NCBI RefSeq assembly: GCF_021432385.1
Contig: NZ_JAEACT010000003.1
Coordinates: 682,001 to 746,000, forward strand
Direction: 5' to 3'
Origin: Clostridium hydrogenum
GTDB lineage: Bacteria > Bacillota > Clostridia > Clostridiales > Clostridiaceae
Length of the DNA stretch: 64,000 bases
Shown here: positions 55,441-63,937 of the stretch, piece after piece
Layout: each line of letters starts with the position of its first letter
Numbering within the stretch: position 1 is the first letter of the stretch
Notes under the pieces: generated by a model
Told to the model about the DNA's origin: nothing
What the model saw: only the letters and a program-made list of their open reading frames with translations
Databases searched by the model: none
Translations under genes and position numbers: made by a program

Positions 55441-55670
55441 TCTAAAAATGTATAACATACCCACAGAACAATAGTTAGTATTACTTCATTTACTAGAAAA
55501 GGATGGCATTAAAAAATTTAATGCCATCCTTTTCTATATCAGCAACTACTGTTCAATGGCTTAGTACATGCTATATGCTTATTAGGTTATAAATACATCG
55601 AAAATGTAACAGAACCTACAAAACCCTCTATTGATCTTTTACCAATTGCCACCAAAGTATTATCCTCATC
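55441..55670 (+). pseudogene. decayed second copy of the marR-MFS pair
   Basis: Four fragments in order match the intact genes at roughly 85-95% by eye: 55441-55510 to marR 53417-53487, 55508-55586 to MFS 53896-53975, 55585-55648 to MFS 54343-54407, and 55648-55670 to MFS 54948-54970. The joins fall at very short shared sequences (for example ATGG-ATTA), as expected from deletions between micro-repeats. It is flanked by D2 and D3, as expected if the unit marR-MFS-D had been tandemly duplicated and then decayed. Confidence 0.85.
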
Positions 55671-55820
55671 GCTGGTCGCTCAGACAATTGAAAGTTCTAA
55701 GCTTTTTAATAATCATAACCAAGATTTATTTGCTTTAATTTAAATCATCTCGAAACACTATTGCTTCTCTACAACATTGTTTTAAGGTAAAAATTCCTCC
55801 GTACCTACGGAATTTTGATG
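55668..55820. repeat. family D element, right half and tail, copy D3
   Basis: The sequence from CGCTCAGACAATTGAAAG through CGAAACACTATTGCTTCTCT and the tail TTCCTCCGTACCTACGGAA matches the right half of D1 and D2. The left half is lost at the junction with the marR-MFS relic. Confidence 0.7.
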
Positions 55821-55864
55821 TAGCTAAGTATCGATTGTTTTATTACAAAACTGTGAAATAAATT

Positions 55865-56548
55865 TTACTTTTCTATATCTTCAATGATTTCTATTCCGTT
55901 CATTCTCATATTGTATAATGCAAATAAATTCATTAACTCAGCGTTATGATTTGTTATGTCTAAATCGTATGTTTCAACGCCTTTAATAGGTATTATTATT
56001 CTTGAAGCTATGTTTTTTTCATTGAAGAAAGTTTTTTGAGAAAGGCAATAGTTCATGACACATATATCTGTAACATCACCAAGAACTATTATATTTGTTT
56101 TATTCATGTTACTCTTAAGCCATTTAGTGTAATCATCACATAAGAAACCATTAACACTATTTTTAAAACAAACTGTACTATTTCCATCTACAAAGGGTTT
56201 TAATTCATCTATTATTTCACTTTCGCTTGTATTTTCTATGCAGTGTTCTATATAAGAATTAAATTCAGCTGATTCTTTTGTATGCTTATCTACAAAAAAT
56301 ACTTTCTGATAAGCTTTAAAGTATTCGTTAATTTTAACTGTATATGGTATTATTTTTGCAACTAATTCTGAACTCAAATTCCCTTCTTTACAAAAGCCGT
56401 TTATCAAATCTACATTTACTATTACAGTATTTTCTGGTTTAAAATCACTTACCTTTAAGGTTTGCAAGTTCTCAAAGGATTCTATTATCTTTAGCAAGGT
56501 ATCTTTTGATTTTTCTATAAACTTATCCTTATCAATTATTTTTTCCAT
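55865..56548 (-). CDS. isochorismatase-like cysteine hydrolase (nicotinamidase-like)
   Basis: 227 residues. The expected catalytic triad is visible: Asp47 in VNVDLINGFC, Lys129 in VCFKNSVNGF, and Cys163 in GDVTDICVMNYC. Members hydrolyse amides such as nicotinamide or carbamoyl compounds. An N-terminal helical extension of about 38 residues precedes the usual domain. The gene overlaps the end of the ECF ATPase gene by 17 bp, so its substrate may be taken up by that transporter (inference), for example a vitamin-like amide. Confidence 0.8.
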   Translation of the reverse strand: MEKIIDKDKFIEKSKDTLLKIIESFENLQTLKVSDFKPENTVIVNVDLINGFCKEGNLSSELVAKIIPYTVKINEYFKAYQKVFFVDKHTKESAEFNSYIEHCIENTSESEIIDELKPFVDGNSTVCFKNSVNGFLCDDYTKWLKSNMNKTNIIVLGDVTDICVMNYCLSQKTFFNEKNIASRIIIPIKGVETYDLDITNHNAELMNLFALYNMRMNGIEIIEDIEK

Positions 56549-57347
56549 ATATTATATCTCCTTTTTCTAAAAATTCCTCCACAGACAAAAATGTTTCATT
56601 AAGTCCAAGCCTATTGCACAATTCAGTTACATGTGGCAATTCAAGATATGCCTTTTCAAGTACTTCTTTATTTGAAAATACCTCTCGTGTAGGTCCATCT
56701 AAAAGAACCTCTCCCTCTGCAAAAACTATAGTTCTCTCAAAAGTTTCTGCAACAAAATCCATATCATGAATTATTGTAATTACTAATTTATCCTTTTCCT
56801 TTAAATTGTTTATTATTTTCTTTATTCTTTGCTTACCTTCATAGTCTTGAGCTATTGTCGGCTCATCAAATATAATAATTTCCGTATTCATTGCTATTAC
56901 CGAGGCAATACTTATAAGTTTTCTTTCTGCTAAACTAAGGTCATATGGATTTTTATTAATTTCCTCAAGTATACCGACTTCTTCAAGAGCAAGTTTTGCA
57001 TTTTTTTCAGCTTCTTCCTTACTTTGACCTATATTCAATGGACCAAACATAACTTCATCTATAACTTTATTCTTAAATATTTGATCATCTGGATTTTGAA
57101 AAACCATGCCAATATACTTAGAAAGCTTGGCTGCACTTAAAATTTTTGTATTTACACCATTTATAATTATATCTCCACTTTGTGGCTTAAGTAATCCTTT
57201 TAGTAATTTAACAAATGTTGTTTTTCCAGCACCATTCTGACCAATTATTGCCGTAGCTTTTTTATCAAAATTTAAATTTATTCCCTTTAATATTTCATCT
57301 TCTTTGTCATAATAAAAATGTAACTCCTTAATTTCTATATTACTCAT
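56532..57347 (-). CDS. ECF transporter ATPase with altered signature motif
   Basis: 271 residues. Walker A GQNGAGKTT, Q-loop MVFQNPDDQIF, Walker B IIIFDEPT and the H-loop IIHDMDF are normal, but the signature reads LSLAERKL where LSGGQ-type sequence is usual. It pairs with the ATPase encoded just upstream (8-bp overlap) to drive the EcfT/S-component importer. In a heterodimer one altered signature would leave one of the two ATP sites weakened. ATG 57347 lies inside the end of the upstream gene. Confidence 0.88.
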   Translation of the reverse strand: MSNIEIKELHFYYDKEDEILKGINLNFDKKATAIIGQNGAGKTTFVKLLKGLLKPQSGDIIINGVNTKILSAAKLSKYIGMVFQNPDDQIFKNKVIDEVMFGPLNIGQSKEEAEKNAKLALEEVGILEEINKNPYDLSLAERKLISIASVIAMNTEIIIFDEPTIAQDYEGKQRIKKIINNLKEKDKLVITIIHDMDFVAETFERTIVFAEGEVLLDGPTREVFSNKEVLEKAYLELPHVTELCNRLGLNETFLSVEEFLEKGDIIYGKNN

Positions 57348-58185
57348 TATGCTTCACCACCAAATTATAGGTTTCCTCTAAGGTTATTGGATAGAATCCA
57401 GTATTCTCATTTTTTAATTTTAAGCCCCTACAAATTTTAGTATAAACTGGTGCTGTAACTCCGTAATTTTCTAAGTCGTCTCTTGAAAAAACCTTGGAAG
57501 GAACATCAAAATCAACTATTTTTCCCTCACTTAAAAGCATTACTTTAGATGCATACTGTGCAATTTTCTCCATTTTATGATCAACCATTATGACTGTTTT
57601 TCCCTCGCTGCTTAATTTTTGAATTGCCTTATATACTTCTTCTGACCCCTGTGGATCAAGCTGCGAAGTAGGCTCATCTAAAATTATTATTTCTGGATTC
57701 ATGGCAATAATGCTTGCTATGGCAACCCTCTGCATTTGTCCACCTGATAATTCAAAAGGACTCCTATCTTTATATTTATATATATCAAGAAGCTTCAAAA
57801 CATAATCTATTCTTTCTATCATTTCACTTCTAGAAACACCTAAATTTTCAAGTCCAAAGGAAATTTCTTCATATACTGAAAGTTTAGATCCTGTAATTTG
57901 TGTAAAAGGATTTTGAAAAACTAAACCAACCTTTTTAACCACTTCACTTATTTCGCTATTTAAAATTTCCATATTGCAAACAACTACCTTACCGCCATAA
58001 GCTCCTTTGTAAAAATGCGGTATAAGTCCTACTAAAGCCTGACACAAGGTTGATTTACCAGAAGAATTTTTTCCTATTATTCCAATAAACTCACCTTTTT
58101 TTATTTTAAAGCTTATATCATTTAATGCTAAAGTATCCGTCAAAGGATATTTGTATTTTAAATTTTCTACAACTATCTCTTCCAT
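57340..58185 (-). CDS. ECF transporter ATPase
   Basis: 281 residues from ATG 58185 (GGAGG eight bases upstream; a TTG at 58200 lacks that). Canonical ABC motifs: Walker A GKNSSGKST, Q-loop LVFQNPFTQI, signature LSGGQMQR, Walker B IIILDEPTSQLD and H-loop VDHKM. It is one of the two energising ATPases of the energy-coupling-factor importer encoded here, positioned between EcfT and the second ATPase. Confidence 0.9.
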   Translation of the reverse strand: MEEIVVENLKYKYPLTDTLALNDISFKIKKGEFIGIIGKNSSGKSTLCQALVGLIPHFYKGAYGGKVVVCNMEILNSEISEVVKKVGLVFQNPFTQITGSKLSVYEEISFGLENLGVSRSEMIERIDYVLKLLDIYKYKDRSPFELSGGQMQRVAIASIIAMNPEIIILDEPTSQLDPQGSEEVYKAIQKLSSEGKTVIMVDHKMEKIAQYASKVMLLSEGKIVDFDVPSKVFSRDDLENYGVTAPVYTKICRGLKLKNENTGFYPITLEETYNLVVKHNE

Positions 58186-58949
58186 ATAAATATCCTCCAA
58201 ATAACTGCTAATATAAATATTATAACCATTGCCAATCTTATAAATTTATTATAACCATAAACTTCTTCTTGATTTAAAAAAGTTTTCTTTACTTTTGAAT
58301 CAAAAGCTCTAACTTCCAATGCCATAGATCTTTCCCTTGTACCTGCAATTGAATTCATGACAACAGGTGCTATAAGAGGTAAAAAAGCCTTAATTCTAAC
58401 TATAAACTTACCCTCGGTTTCCATGCCACGTGATCTTTGGGCATCTGTAATCCTACTCATAGTTGATGTCATCTCTGGTATTAGCTGAAGTACAGAACTT
58501 AAAACATAACCTATTTTAGGGGATAATCCTCTTCTTACAAATGACTCTATTAAATCTGATGGCTTAGTTGTAAGTATAAGTATTGCCACTGAACACAATA
58601 TATTTAAAACACGAAGGCAAATATCAAAAGCATAGCTTAATCCCTCTTTATAAAAATGCAAACCTCCAAGACTAAACAATACAGTTTTATTTCCAGCCCT
58701 AAACATTCCCTGAATCACAATGACAGAAAGTAAAACAATAAAACTAAAGCCTATAATTGGTATTACCCTCTTCAAAACCTTGCCAAATGATAAGAATATT
58801 ATACTAATGGCAAGTAAAATTAAGGCTATAATTTTATTGGGAAGAATAATAGGTACTGCAATAGCTAGAATTATATATAATATTTTAGTTATTGGATCAA
58901 CTTTGTGTATCACAGTATCTTCTTTTTTATATAAACTTAATGTCTTCAA
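58173..58949 (-). CDS. ECF transporter transmembrane protein EcfT
   Basis: 258 residues from TTG 58949, which has GGGGTG five bases upstream. A longer reading frame upstream exists only because it runs through repeat R10. Helices lie at about 25-60, 85-110 and 240-258. The two EcfT coupling motifs are present in DAQRSRGMETEG and ALEVRAFDS (Ala-Arg-x class). It links the S component to the ATPases. It overlaps the ATPase gene by 13 bp. Confidence 0.85.
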   Translation of the reverse strand: MKTLSLYKKEDTVIHKVDPITKILYIILAIAVPIILPNKIIALILLAISIIFLSFGKVLKRVIPIIGFSFIVLLSVIVIQGMFRAGNKTVLFSLGGLHFYKEGLSYAFDICLRVLNILCSVAILILTTKPSDLIESFVRRGLSPKIGYVLSSVLQLIPEMTSTMSRITDAQRSRGMETEGKFIVRIKAFLPLIAPVVMNSIAGTRERSMALEVRAFDSKVKKTFLNQEEVYGYNKFIRLAMVIIFILAVIWRIFIWKR

Positions 58950-58967
58950 AATTACACCCCACTTAAA

Positions 58968-59178
58968 CAGAGTACAGATGACAGAGTACAAAGTACAGTG
59001 AAGGTGGATTTACCTTCCTTTCGTCAGGCAAATCTTAAAACTTAAGTATTATCGCTTCTCTCTGCACCATAAATGGCACGATTGCGTAAACAATAAAAAA
59101 TAAGTTATAAGATTTTCTGTAACAAAGTGGAGGAAAATCATCCTTCATTGTACTCTGTACTCTGTACTTTGTACTCTG
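58968..59178 (+). repeat. family R repeat, copy R10 (CAGAGTA-type arms)
   Basis: Left units CAGAGTA, CAGATGA, CAGAGTA, CAAAGTA, CAGTGAA; right units CCTTCAT, TGTACTC, TGTACTC, TGTACTT, TGTACTC. The core has GATTTACC...CAGGCAAATC, GCACCATAAATGGCACG, ATTGCGTAAACAAT and GATTTTCTGTAAC. It fills the gap between the S-component and EcfT genes of one operon. Confidence 0.88.
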
Positions 59179-59180
59179 CC

Positions 59181-59783
59181 CTAAAGTTTTTCTATTTTCT
59201 CGTCTCCTCTAAACAATACAATTAATTTTTCAGGGAGTCCTTTAAATATTAAGTATGCTATTATAACTGTTGATATTTTATCTGGTATGTCTACAACAAA
59301 TTCATCTATGAAAGATGCCATCCATACAGGAAAATGTTTTAATATTAGAGAAGCATAAACCGCATCTCCCCATACATTCCCTGTCTGTCCACCCCAAAAG
59401 CCGATATTTATAGGAGTGGATACAACTGCTGATACTATTGCTGCTATAATTCCAAGCACTACAGCTCTTCCAATATTTTTAATCCATCCATTATATGCAA
59501 GTGCACCAACAACAAGACCAATTGCAACACTTGTAATACCATATATAAGACTTACTGGGGATATTGTAATACCATAAATTATATTGTTAATTGCTCCACA
59601 TACAGCACCAACAATTGGCCCCGAAAGCATTGCTGCTAGTATCGTTCCTATTGAATCAAGCCATAAAGGAAGCTTTAAAAACTCTGCAAAAGCTTTTCCT
59701 ATATAATTAATACCAACAGCTGCTGGTATTAAGACTAAAGCTGCTGTTGATAGTTTTAGACTCCACATACTTTTTTTACTCAT
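59181..59783 (-). CDS. ECF transporter S component (substrate-binding membrane protein)
   Basis: About 200 residues, roughly six membrane helices, with LPLWLDSIGTILAAMLSGPIVGAVCGAINNIIYG near residues 38-72 as the conserved S-component stretch. The start at ATG 59783 has GGAGG seven bases upstream. The substrate is not recognisable from the sequence. The neighbours (nucleoside phosphorylase upstream, isochorismatase-like hydrolase downstream) suggest a nucleoside, base or nicotinamide-like vitamin (inference). Repeat R10 separates it from ecfT. Confidence 0.82.
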   Translation of the reverse strand: MSKKSMWSLKLSTAALVLIPAAVGINYIGKAFAEFLKLPLWLDSIGTILAAMLSGPIVGAVCGAINNIIYGITISPVSLIYGITSVAIGLVVGALAYNGWIKNIGRAVVLGIIAAIVSAVVSTPINIGFWGGQTGNVWGDAVYASLILKHFPVWMASFIDEFVVDIPDKISTVIIAYLIFKGLPEKLIVLFRGDEKIEKL

Positions 59784-59824
59784 TTTCATTCCTCCTAGTA
59801 TATATAAATAATTTCTAATTCAAG

Positions 59825-60565
59825 CTAAATTTTTTCCAACTTAACAATTGCCTCTAATACCGTTAATATTTCTCTTCTTTCTCCCTCAATAGTTAAAGTT
59901 TCCCCCTCTACATAATTATTTATACCTGAATCAACCTTCTCACTGCTTTCAACTACAACATTTAAAACAGAAGCTATATTCAAATTTCTTAAAGAACCTA
60001 CAACAAAAAGAGCAGCAGTTTCCATATCACTTCCAATTGTGCCTTTGTTCCCCCAGTACTTGTCAAGCTTATCTTCATCACCTGAGTACAATCCATCATG
60101 GCTCCTCACAATACCACAGTGATATGAAAATTTCTGTTCTTTTGCACTTTCAATTAATTTTATTAAAACCTCTGGAGTTGGAACTGCTGGGTATTCTTCT
60201 TTTACATATGATTTCGAAGTTCCTTCATCTCTTACTGCACCACTTGCAATAATAAGATCTCCTAGTCTTATCCCTTCCTTTAAAGCACCACAGCTTCCTA
60301 TCCTTATTAATGTTTCTACTCCAATATTTTTTAATTCTTCAACTGCAATAGCTGTAGATGGTCCTCCTATACCTGTAGAAATAACCATAACTTTTACGCC
60401 CTTATAGAATCCTGTGCAGCTTTTAAATTCTCTATTAAAGGCTATATCACGTGGATTATCTAATAATCTTCTAACTTTTTCAACCCTACCTATATCCCCA
60501 GGCATTATTGCATACTTGGCGGCATCATTACTATCACATCTTATATGTGGCTGCTTATTTACCAT
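59825..60565 (-). CDS. nucleoside phosphorylase (uridine phosphorylase type)
   Basis: 246 residues from ATG 60565 (GGAG nine bases upstream). It has the PNP/UDP family pattern: YAIMPGDIGRVEKV (phosphate loop), VISTGIGGPSTAIAVEEL, RIGSCGAL, and SDMETAALFVVGSL with the Met-Glu of the ribose site. It cleaves uridine or a related nucleoside to base and ribose-1-phosphate in the cytoplasm. It heads the operon with the ECF transporter and lies near deoC and a nucleoside ABC importer, so it is part of nucleoside salvage. Confidence 0.88.
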   Translation of the reverse strand: MVNKQPHIRCDSNDAAKYAIMPGDIGRVEKVRRLLDNPRDIAFNREFKSCTGFYKGVKVMVISTGIGGPSTAIAVEELKNIGVETLIRIGSCGALKEGIRLGDLIIASGAVRDEGTSKSYVKEEYPAVPTPEVLIKLIESAKEQKFSYHCGIVRSHDGLYSGDEDKLDKYWGNKGTIGSDMETAALFVVGSLRNLNIASVLNVVVESSEKVDSGINNYVEGETLTIEGERREILTVLEAIVKLEKI

Positions 60566-60689
60566 ACATATCATCTCCTGTATATACATCTGTTTACTAT
60601 GATACCAAATTTTTTAACTGTTGTATATACAGTACTTGGACAAATTCATAATTTAGGCATATAAAAAATAGCCAAACTTACTAAAGGAA

Positions 60690-60737
60690 GCTATGTTTTA
60701 AATAAGTGTGAAAATCAACACTTATTTAAAACATAGC
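60690..60737. repeat. 48-bp perfect palindrome, copy E2
   Basis: The exact reverse complement of E1 (14698-14745): 20-bp stem, loop GAAAATCA. It is followed by AAAAAATAAAAAA, so on the plus or minus strand it could also act as a terminator-like hairpin. Confidence 0.85.
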
Positions 60738-60969
60738 AAAAAAATAAAAAACAATTGGAAAGGGGGACTAACCAACTGCTTTTTATTTTCTATATTTAAT
60801 AAGGTGTTTAATCTTTTTCAATTTCTATGTTTATATAATACCTCTGAATTGTGACAACTATATTACAATATTTAATATAATATATTAACAAATTAAAGTA
60901 TATATAAAACAATGGTGGTCGCAGTAAAACTTTTTAATACATAACTTAAAATTATTGCGAACCAAAAAT
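60738..60969. other. AT-rich gap between E2 and R11
   Basis: No ORF or RNA gene is visible. The last part (60946-60969, with TTGCGAACCA) is the left arm of an outer inverted repeat around R11; the right arm (61181-61225) contains ATGGTTCGCATTTTTTAAAA. The same outer module is around R6. Confidence 0.5.
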
Positions 60970-61180
60970 CAGAGTACAGAGTACAGATGACAGAGTACAG
61001 TTAAGGTTGATTTACCTTCTTTACGTCAGGTAAATCTTAAACTTAAATGTTGTCAGCTTCGCTGAACAACATTAATTTTATGATTGCATTGGCAATCATA
61101 ACTAAGTTTTAAGATTTTCTGTAGCTTTGCTACAGAAAATCATCCTTCACTGTACTCTGTACTCCGTAATCTGTACTCTG
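60970..61180 (+). repeat. family R repeat, copy R11 (CAGAGTA-type arms)
   Basis: Left units CAGAGTA, CAGAGTA, CAGATGA, CAGAGTA, CAGTTAA; right units CCTTCAC, TGTACTC, TGTACTC, CGTAATC, TGTACTC. The core hairpins are the best formed of all: ATGTTGTCAGC-TTC-GCTGAACAACAT, ATGATTGCATTGGCAATCAT, and GATTTTCTGTAGC-TTT-GCTACAGAAAATC. Confidence 0.9.
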
Positions 61181-61259
61181 AATAATGGTTCGCATTTTTT
61201 AAAATTTGTGTATAAACTAGTTTTTCTGCACTAGCACATAAATTGTCTTATAAAGTCAA

Positions 61260-61910
61260 CTACTTACTTTCACTAACAATAGCAATACCGCTGCTAGCAC
61301 CTATTCTACTTGCACCAGCATTGATCATATCCATAGCTGTTTTATAATCTCTAATTCCACCTGATGCTTTTACGCCCAAGCCTTCACCTACAGTTTTTCT
61401 CATAAGTGCCACATCTTCCTTTGTAGCTCCACCTGTTGAAAAACCAGTTGAGGTTTTAACAAAATCAGCTTTAGCTTCTTTTGCTATTTCACACACTTTT
61501 ATTTTTTCTTCATCCGTTAATAGACATGTTTCTATTATAACTTTTACTAAAGCTTTTCCTTTTGCTGCATTAACTACTGCTTCAATATCTTCTTTAACTA
61601 AAATGTAATTTTTATCTTTTAATGCACCAACATTTATAACCATGTCTATTTCATTTGCACCATTTTTTATAGCATCAATAGTTTCAAACGCTTTAGCTTC
61701 CTTAGTCATAGCTCCTAAAGGAAATCCAACTACTACACAAGTTTTAACATCACTTCCAGCAAGTTCTGTACTTACTAGCTTTGCATAACATCCATTTACA
61801 CAAACTGATGCAAAATTATATTCTTTAGCTTCTTTGCAAAGCTTTTTTACTTCTTCCACTGTAGCTTGTGGCTTTAAAACTGTATGATCTATATATTTAG
61901 CTATATCCAT
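61260..61910 (-). CDS. deoC: deoxyribose-phosphate aldolase
   Basis: 216 residues, the full bacterial DeoC length. Active-site residues are visible: Schiff-base Lys152 in FVKTSTGF, Lys181 in VKASGGIR, and Asp89 in EIDMVINVG. It splits deoxyribose-5-phosphate to acetaldehyde and glyceraldehyde-3-phosphate, the last step of deoxynucleoside use. It follows two nucleoside permease genes by 22 bp on the same strand. The ATG has GGAG nine bases upstream. Confidence 0.95.
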   Translation of the reverse strand: MDIAKYIDHTVLKPQATVEEVKKLCKEAKEYNFASVCVNGCYAKLVSTELAGSDVKTCVVVGFPLGAMTKEAKAFETIDAIKNGANEIDMVINVGALKDKNYILVKEDIEAVVNAAKGKALVKVIIETCLLTDEEKIKVCEIAKEAKADFVKTSTGFSTGGATKEDVALMRKTVGEGLGVKASGGIRDYKTAMDMINAGASRIGASSGIAIVSESK

Positions 61911-61932
61911 TCTTTACATCTCCCTAGTATAA

Positions 61933-62820
61933 TTATCTTGATCCCTTTTCATACGGTAAACCATCAGCCTTAGGTGCAACTGATTTTCCAACGAAAAGAA
62001 TTAAAACTACAATTGTTAAAACATATGGTAACATTGCAAGAATTTCTGAAGGAACAGCAAAGTGTCCTCCACCTAAAACAACAGTTAAAGCTTGTGAGAA
62101 TCCGAACAATAAACAAGCTCCATATGCTCCATGAGGCTTCCATTTTCCAAATATAACTGCTGCCAAAGCTATAAATCCTTGACCACTAATAGCTGTTTGT
62201 GTAAATTGATTAATGATAGCTAATGTCATTGCTGCACCGCCAAAACCCGATAAAACACCAGATATTATTACACAAGTGTATCTAACTCTAGTTACGTTAA
62301 TCCCCATAGTATCTGCAGCTGCTGGATTTTCTCCAACGGCACGAATATGTAGTCCCCATTTTGTTTTGTATAGAACGAACCACAAAATTATTGTTAAAAT
62401 CAAAGCTAAAGCAACTGTGCTATCCAACCCATCAAATATTTTAGGTAATTTGTTTGGAACTGGAGGTGTCATAGCTGCGCCTTGAAAAAATAATCTACAA
62501 AAAAACACCGCAAAACCTGGTCCTATCAAATTTATAGCAATACCCGAAATTGTTTGATCTGCCTTAAAAGTAACAGATGCCACTGCATGCAATAAGGCAA
62601 TTACTCCTCCAGCAACACCTGCCATAAGGAAACCAAACCATGGATTTTTTGAATAATATCCAACTGCTGCCCCTGTAAAAGCACCTATTACCATCATACC
62701 TTCAATACCAATATTTACAACTCCAGCACGTTCTGAAATTACTCCGCCTAATGCACCAAAAACTAAAGGTGCTGAATACATTAATGTAATTCCTACTAAT
62801 AATAAAATGCTATTTAGCAT
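61933..62820 (-). CDS. nucleoside ABC importer permease (NupQ/YufQ type)
   Basis: About 295 residues from ATG 62820 (GAGGTG six bases upstream; a GTG at 62829 falls on the ribosome site). It has about nine helices and the family segments GGVISERAGVVNIGIEGMMVIGA and RAVGENPAAADTMGINV. It pairs with the permease encoded upstream, overlapping by 11 bp, in a BmpA/Nup-type importer of guanosine or other nucleosides. Confidence 0.88.
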   Translation of the reverse strand: MLNSILLLVGITLMYSAPLVFGALGGVISERAGVVNIGIEGMMVIGAFTGAAVGYYSKNPWFGFLMAGVAGGVIALLHAVASVTFKADQTISGIAINLIGPGFAVFFCRLFFQGAAMTPPVPNKLPKIFDGLDSTVALALILTIILWFVLYKTKWGLHIRAVGENPAAADTMGINVTRVRYTCVIISGVLSGFGGAAMTLAIINQFTQTAISGQGFIALAAVIFGKWKPHGAYGACLLFGFSQALTVVLGGGHFAVPSEILAMLPYVLTIVVLILFVGKSVAPKADGLPYEKGSR

Positions 62821-63937
62821 TGATTTCACCTCTTTTTAAAAGTTTATCTGCTAAAACAGGTACAATTTTTGTTAATGCTACGAAGAATACTATAGTACCT
62901 ATCATAATATCGATAATTTCTGATGGAGCTCCTATAGTAGATTGTATAGCTCCCCCTCCATAAAGTAATCCACCAAAAAGCAATCCTGCAAAAATACATC
63001 CAATAGGTGAGCTGCCTGCAATTAGTGCAACTGACAAACCATTAAATCCACTATTTTCGAAAGCTGCCAAAGTTGATATACAATGAGGTTCAATACCTGT
63101 AATAATTAATGCTCCTGCAAGCCCTGACAATGCTCCTGATATTACCATTGATTGAATGATATTCTTATTAACATTTATACCTGCAAATTCTGCAGCATCT
63201 TTATTTAATCCAACTGCACGAAGTTCATAACCCTTAGCTGATTTGTACAATAAAACCCATACTGCCACAGCCATTATAATTGCTACTACAATACCAATAT
63301 TCACATCTGTTTTTAACATAACATCAGAAAGCCATTTATTCTTTGATAATGCTGCTATTCCAGCATCTGAACTTTTCCAGCTTGATAATATTGTTGTAAA
63401 ACCAGATTTATTTATTGGATAAGTGCTAGTTGAACTAGGTTGATGAAAACCATTTAACTGAACTACAAAATTACATAAATAAAGTGCAATCCAATTTAGC
63501 ATTATACTTGTAATAACTTCATGTATTCCAAACTTGGCCTTTAAAAATCCTACAATTCCTCCCCATACTGCTCCTGCAATTACACCTGCAATAATTACAG
63601 TTGGGATTTCTAAAACTGCTGGCAAATTTAATTTTATACCAACCACTGTTGCTGCAATTGTTCCTACAATATATTGCCCTTCAGCTCCTATATTGAATAA
63701 TCCTGTTTTGAAGGCGAAGGCTACACTTAATCCAGTTAATATTATTGGTGTAGATTTTATAATTGTATTTGATATATATTTAGGTTTTGAAAAAACACCT
63801 TGAAAAAGTGCAGCAAATGCATCAGCTGGATTGTATTTTGCAATACTAAGTATTATGGATGCAACAACGAATCCAAAGAATATCGCAATTAAAGTTGACG
63901 TAAGTGGTTTTTTAAGTATTTTGACTACTGTTTTCAT
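62810..63937 (-). CDS. nucleoside ABC importer permease (NupP/YufP type)
   Basis: 375 residues with about ten helices; conserved segments AFKTGLFNIGAEGQYIVG and LRAVGLNKDAAEFAGINV. It forms the membrane channel with the NupQ-type permease. GGAGGT precedes the ATG. It overlaps the end of the upstream ATPase gene by 26 bp, so the operon order is ATPase, permease, permease, deoC; a BmpA-type binding lipoprotein is expected further upstream, outside the window. Confidence 0.88.
   Translation of the reverse strand: MKTVVKILKKPLTSTLIAIFFGFVVASIILSIAKYNPADAFAALFQGVFSKPKYISNTIIKSTPIILTGLSVAFAFKTGLFNIGAEGQYIVGTIAATVVGIKLNLPAVLEIPTVIIAGVIAGAVWGGIVGFLKAKFGIHEVITSIMLNWIALYLCNFVVQLNGFHQPSSTSTYPINKSGFTTILSSWKSSDAGIAALSKNKWLSDVMLKTDVNIGIVVAIIMAVAVWVLLYKSAKGYELRAVGLNKDAAEFAGINVNKNIIQSMVISGALSGLAGALIITGIEPHCISTLAAFENSGFNGLSVALIAGSSPIGCIFAGLLFGGLLYGGGAIQSTIGAPSEIIDIMIGTIVFFVALTKIVPVLADKLLKRGEINAK

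Noticed and set aside
60566..61259. Possible riboswitch or tRNA in the gap before the nucleoside phosphorylase operon
   Set aside because: No purine, T-box or tRNA core is visible; the gap is explained by E2, AT-rich sequence and R11 with its outer arms.
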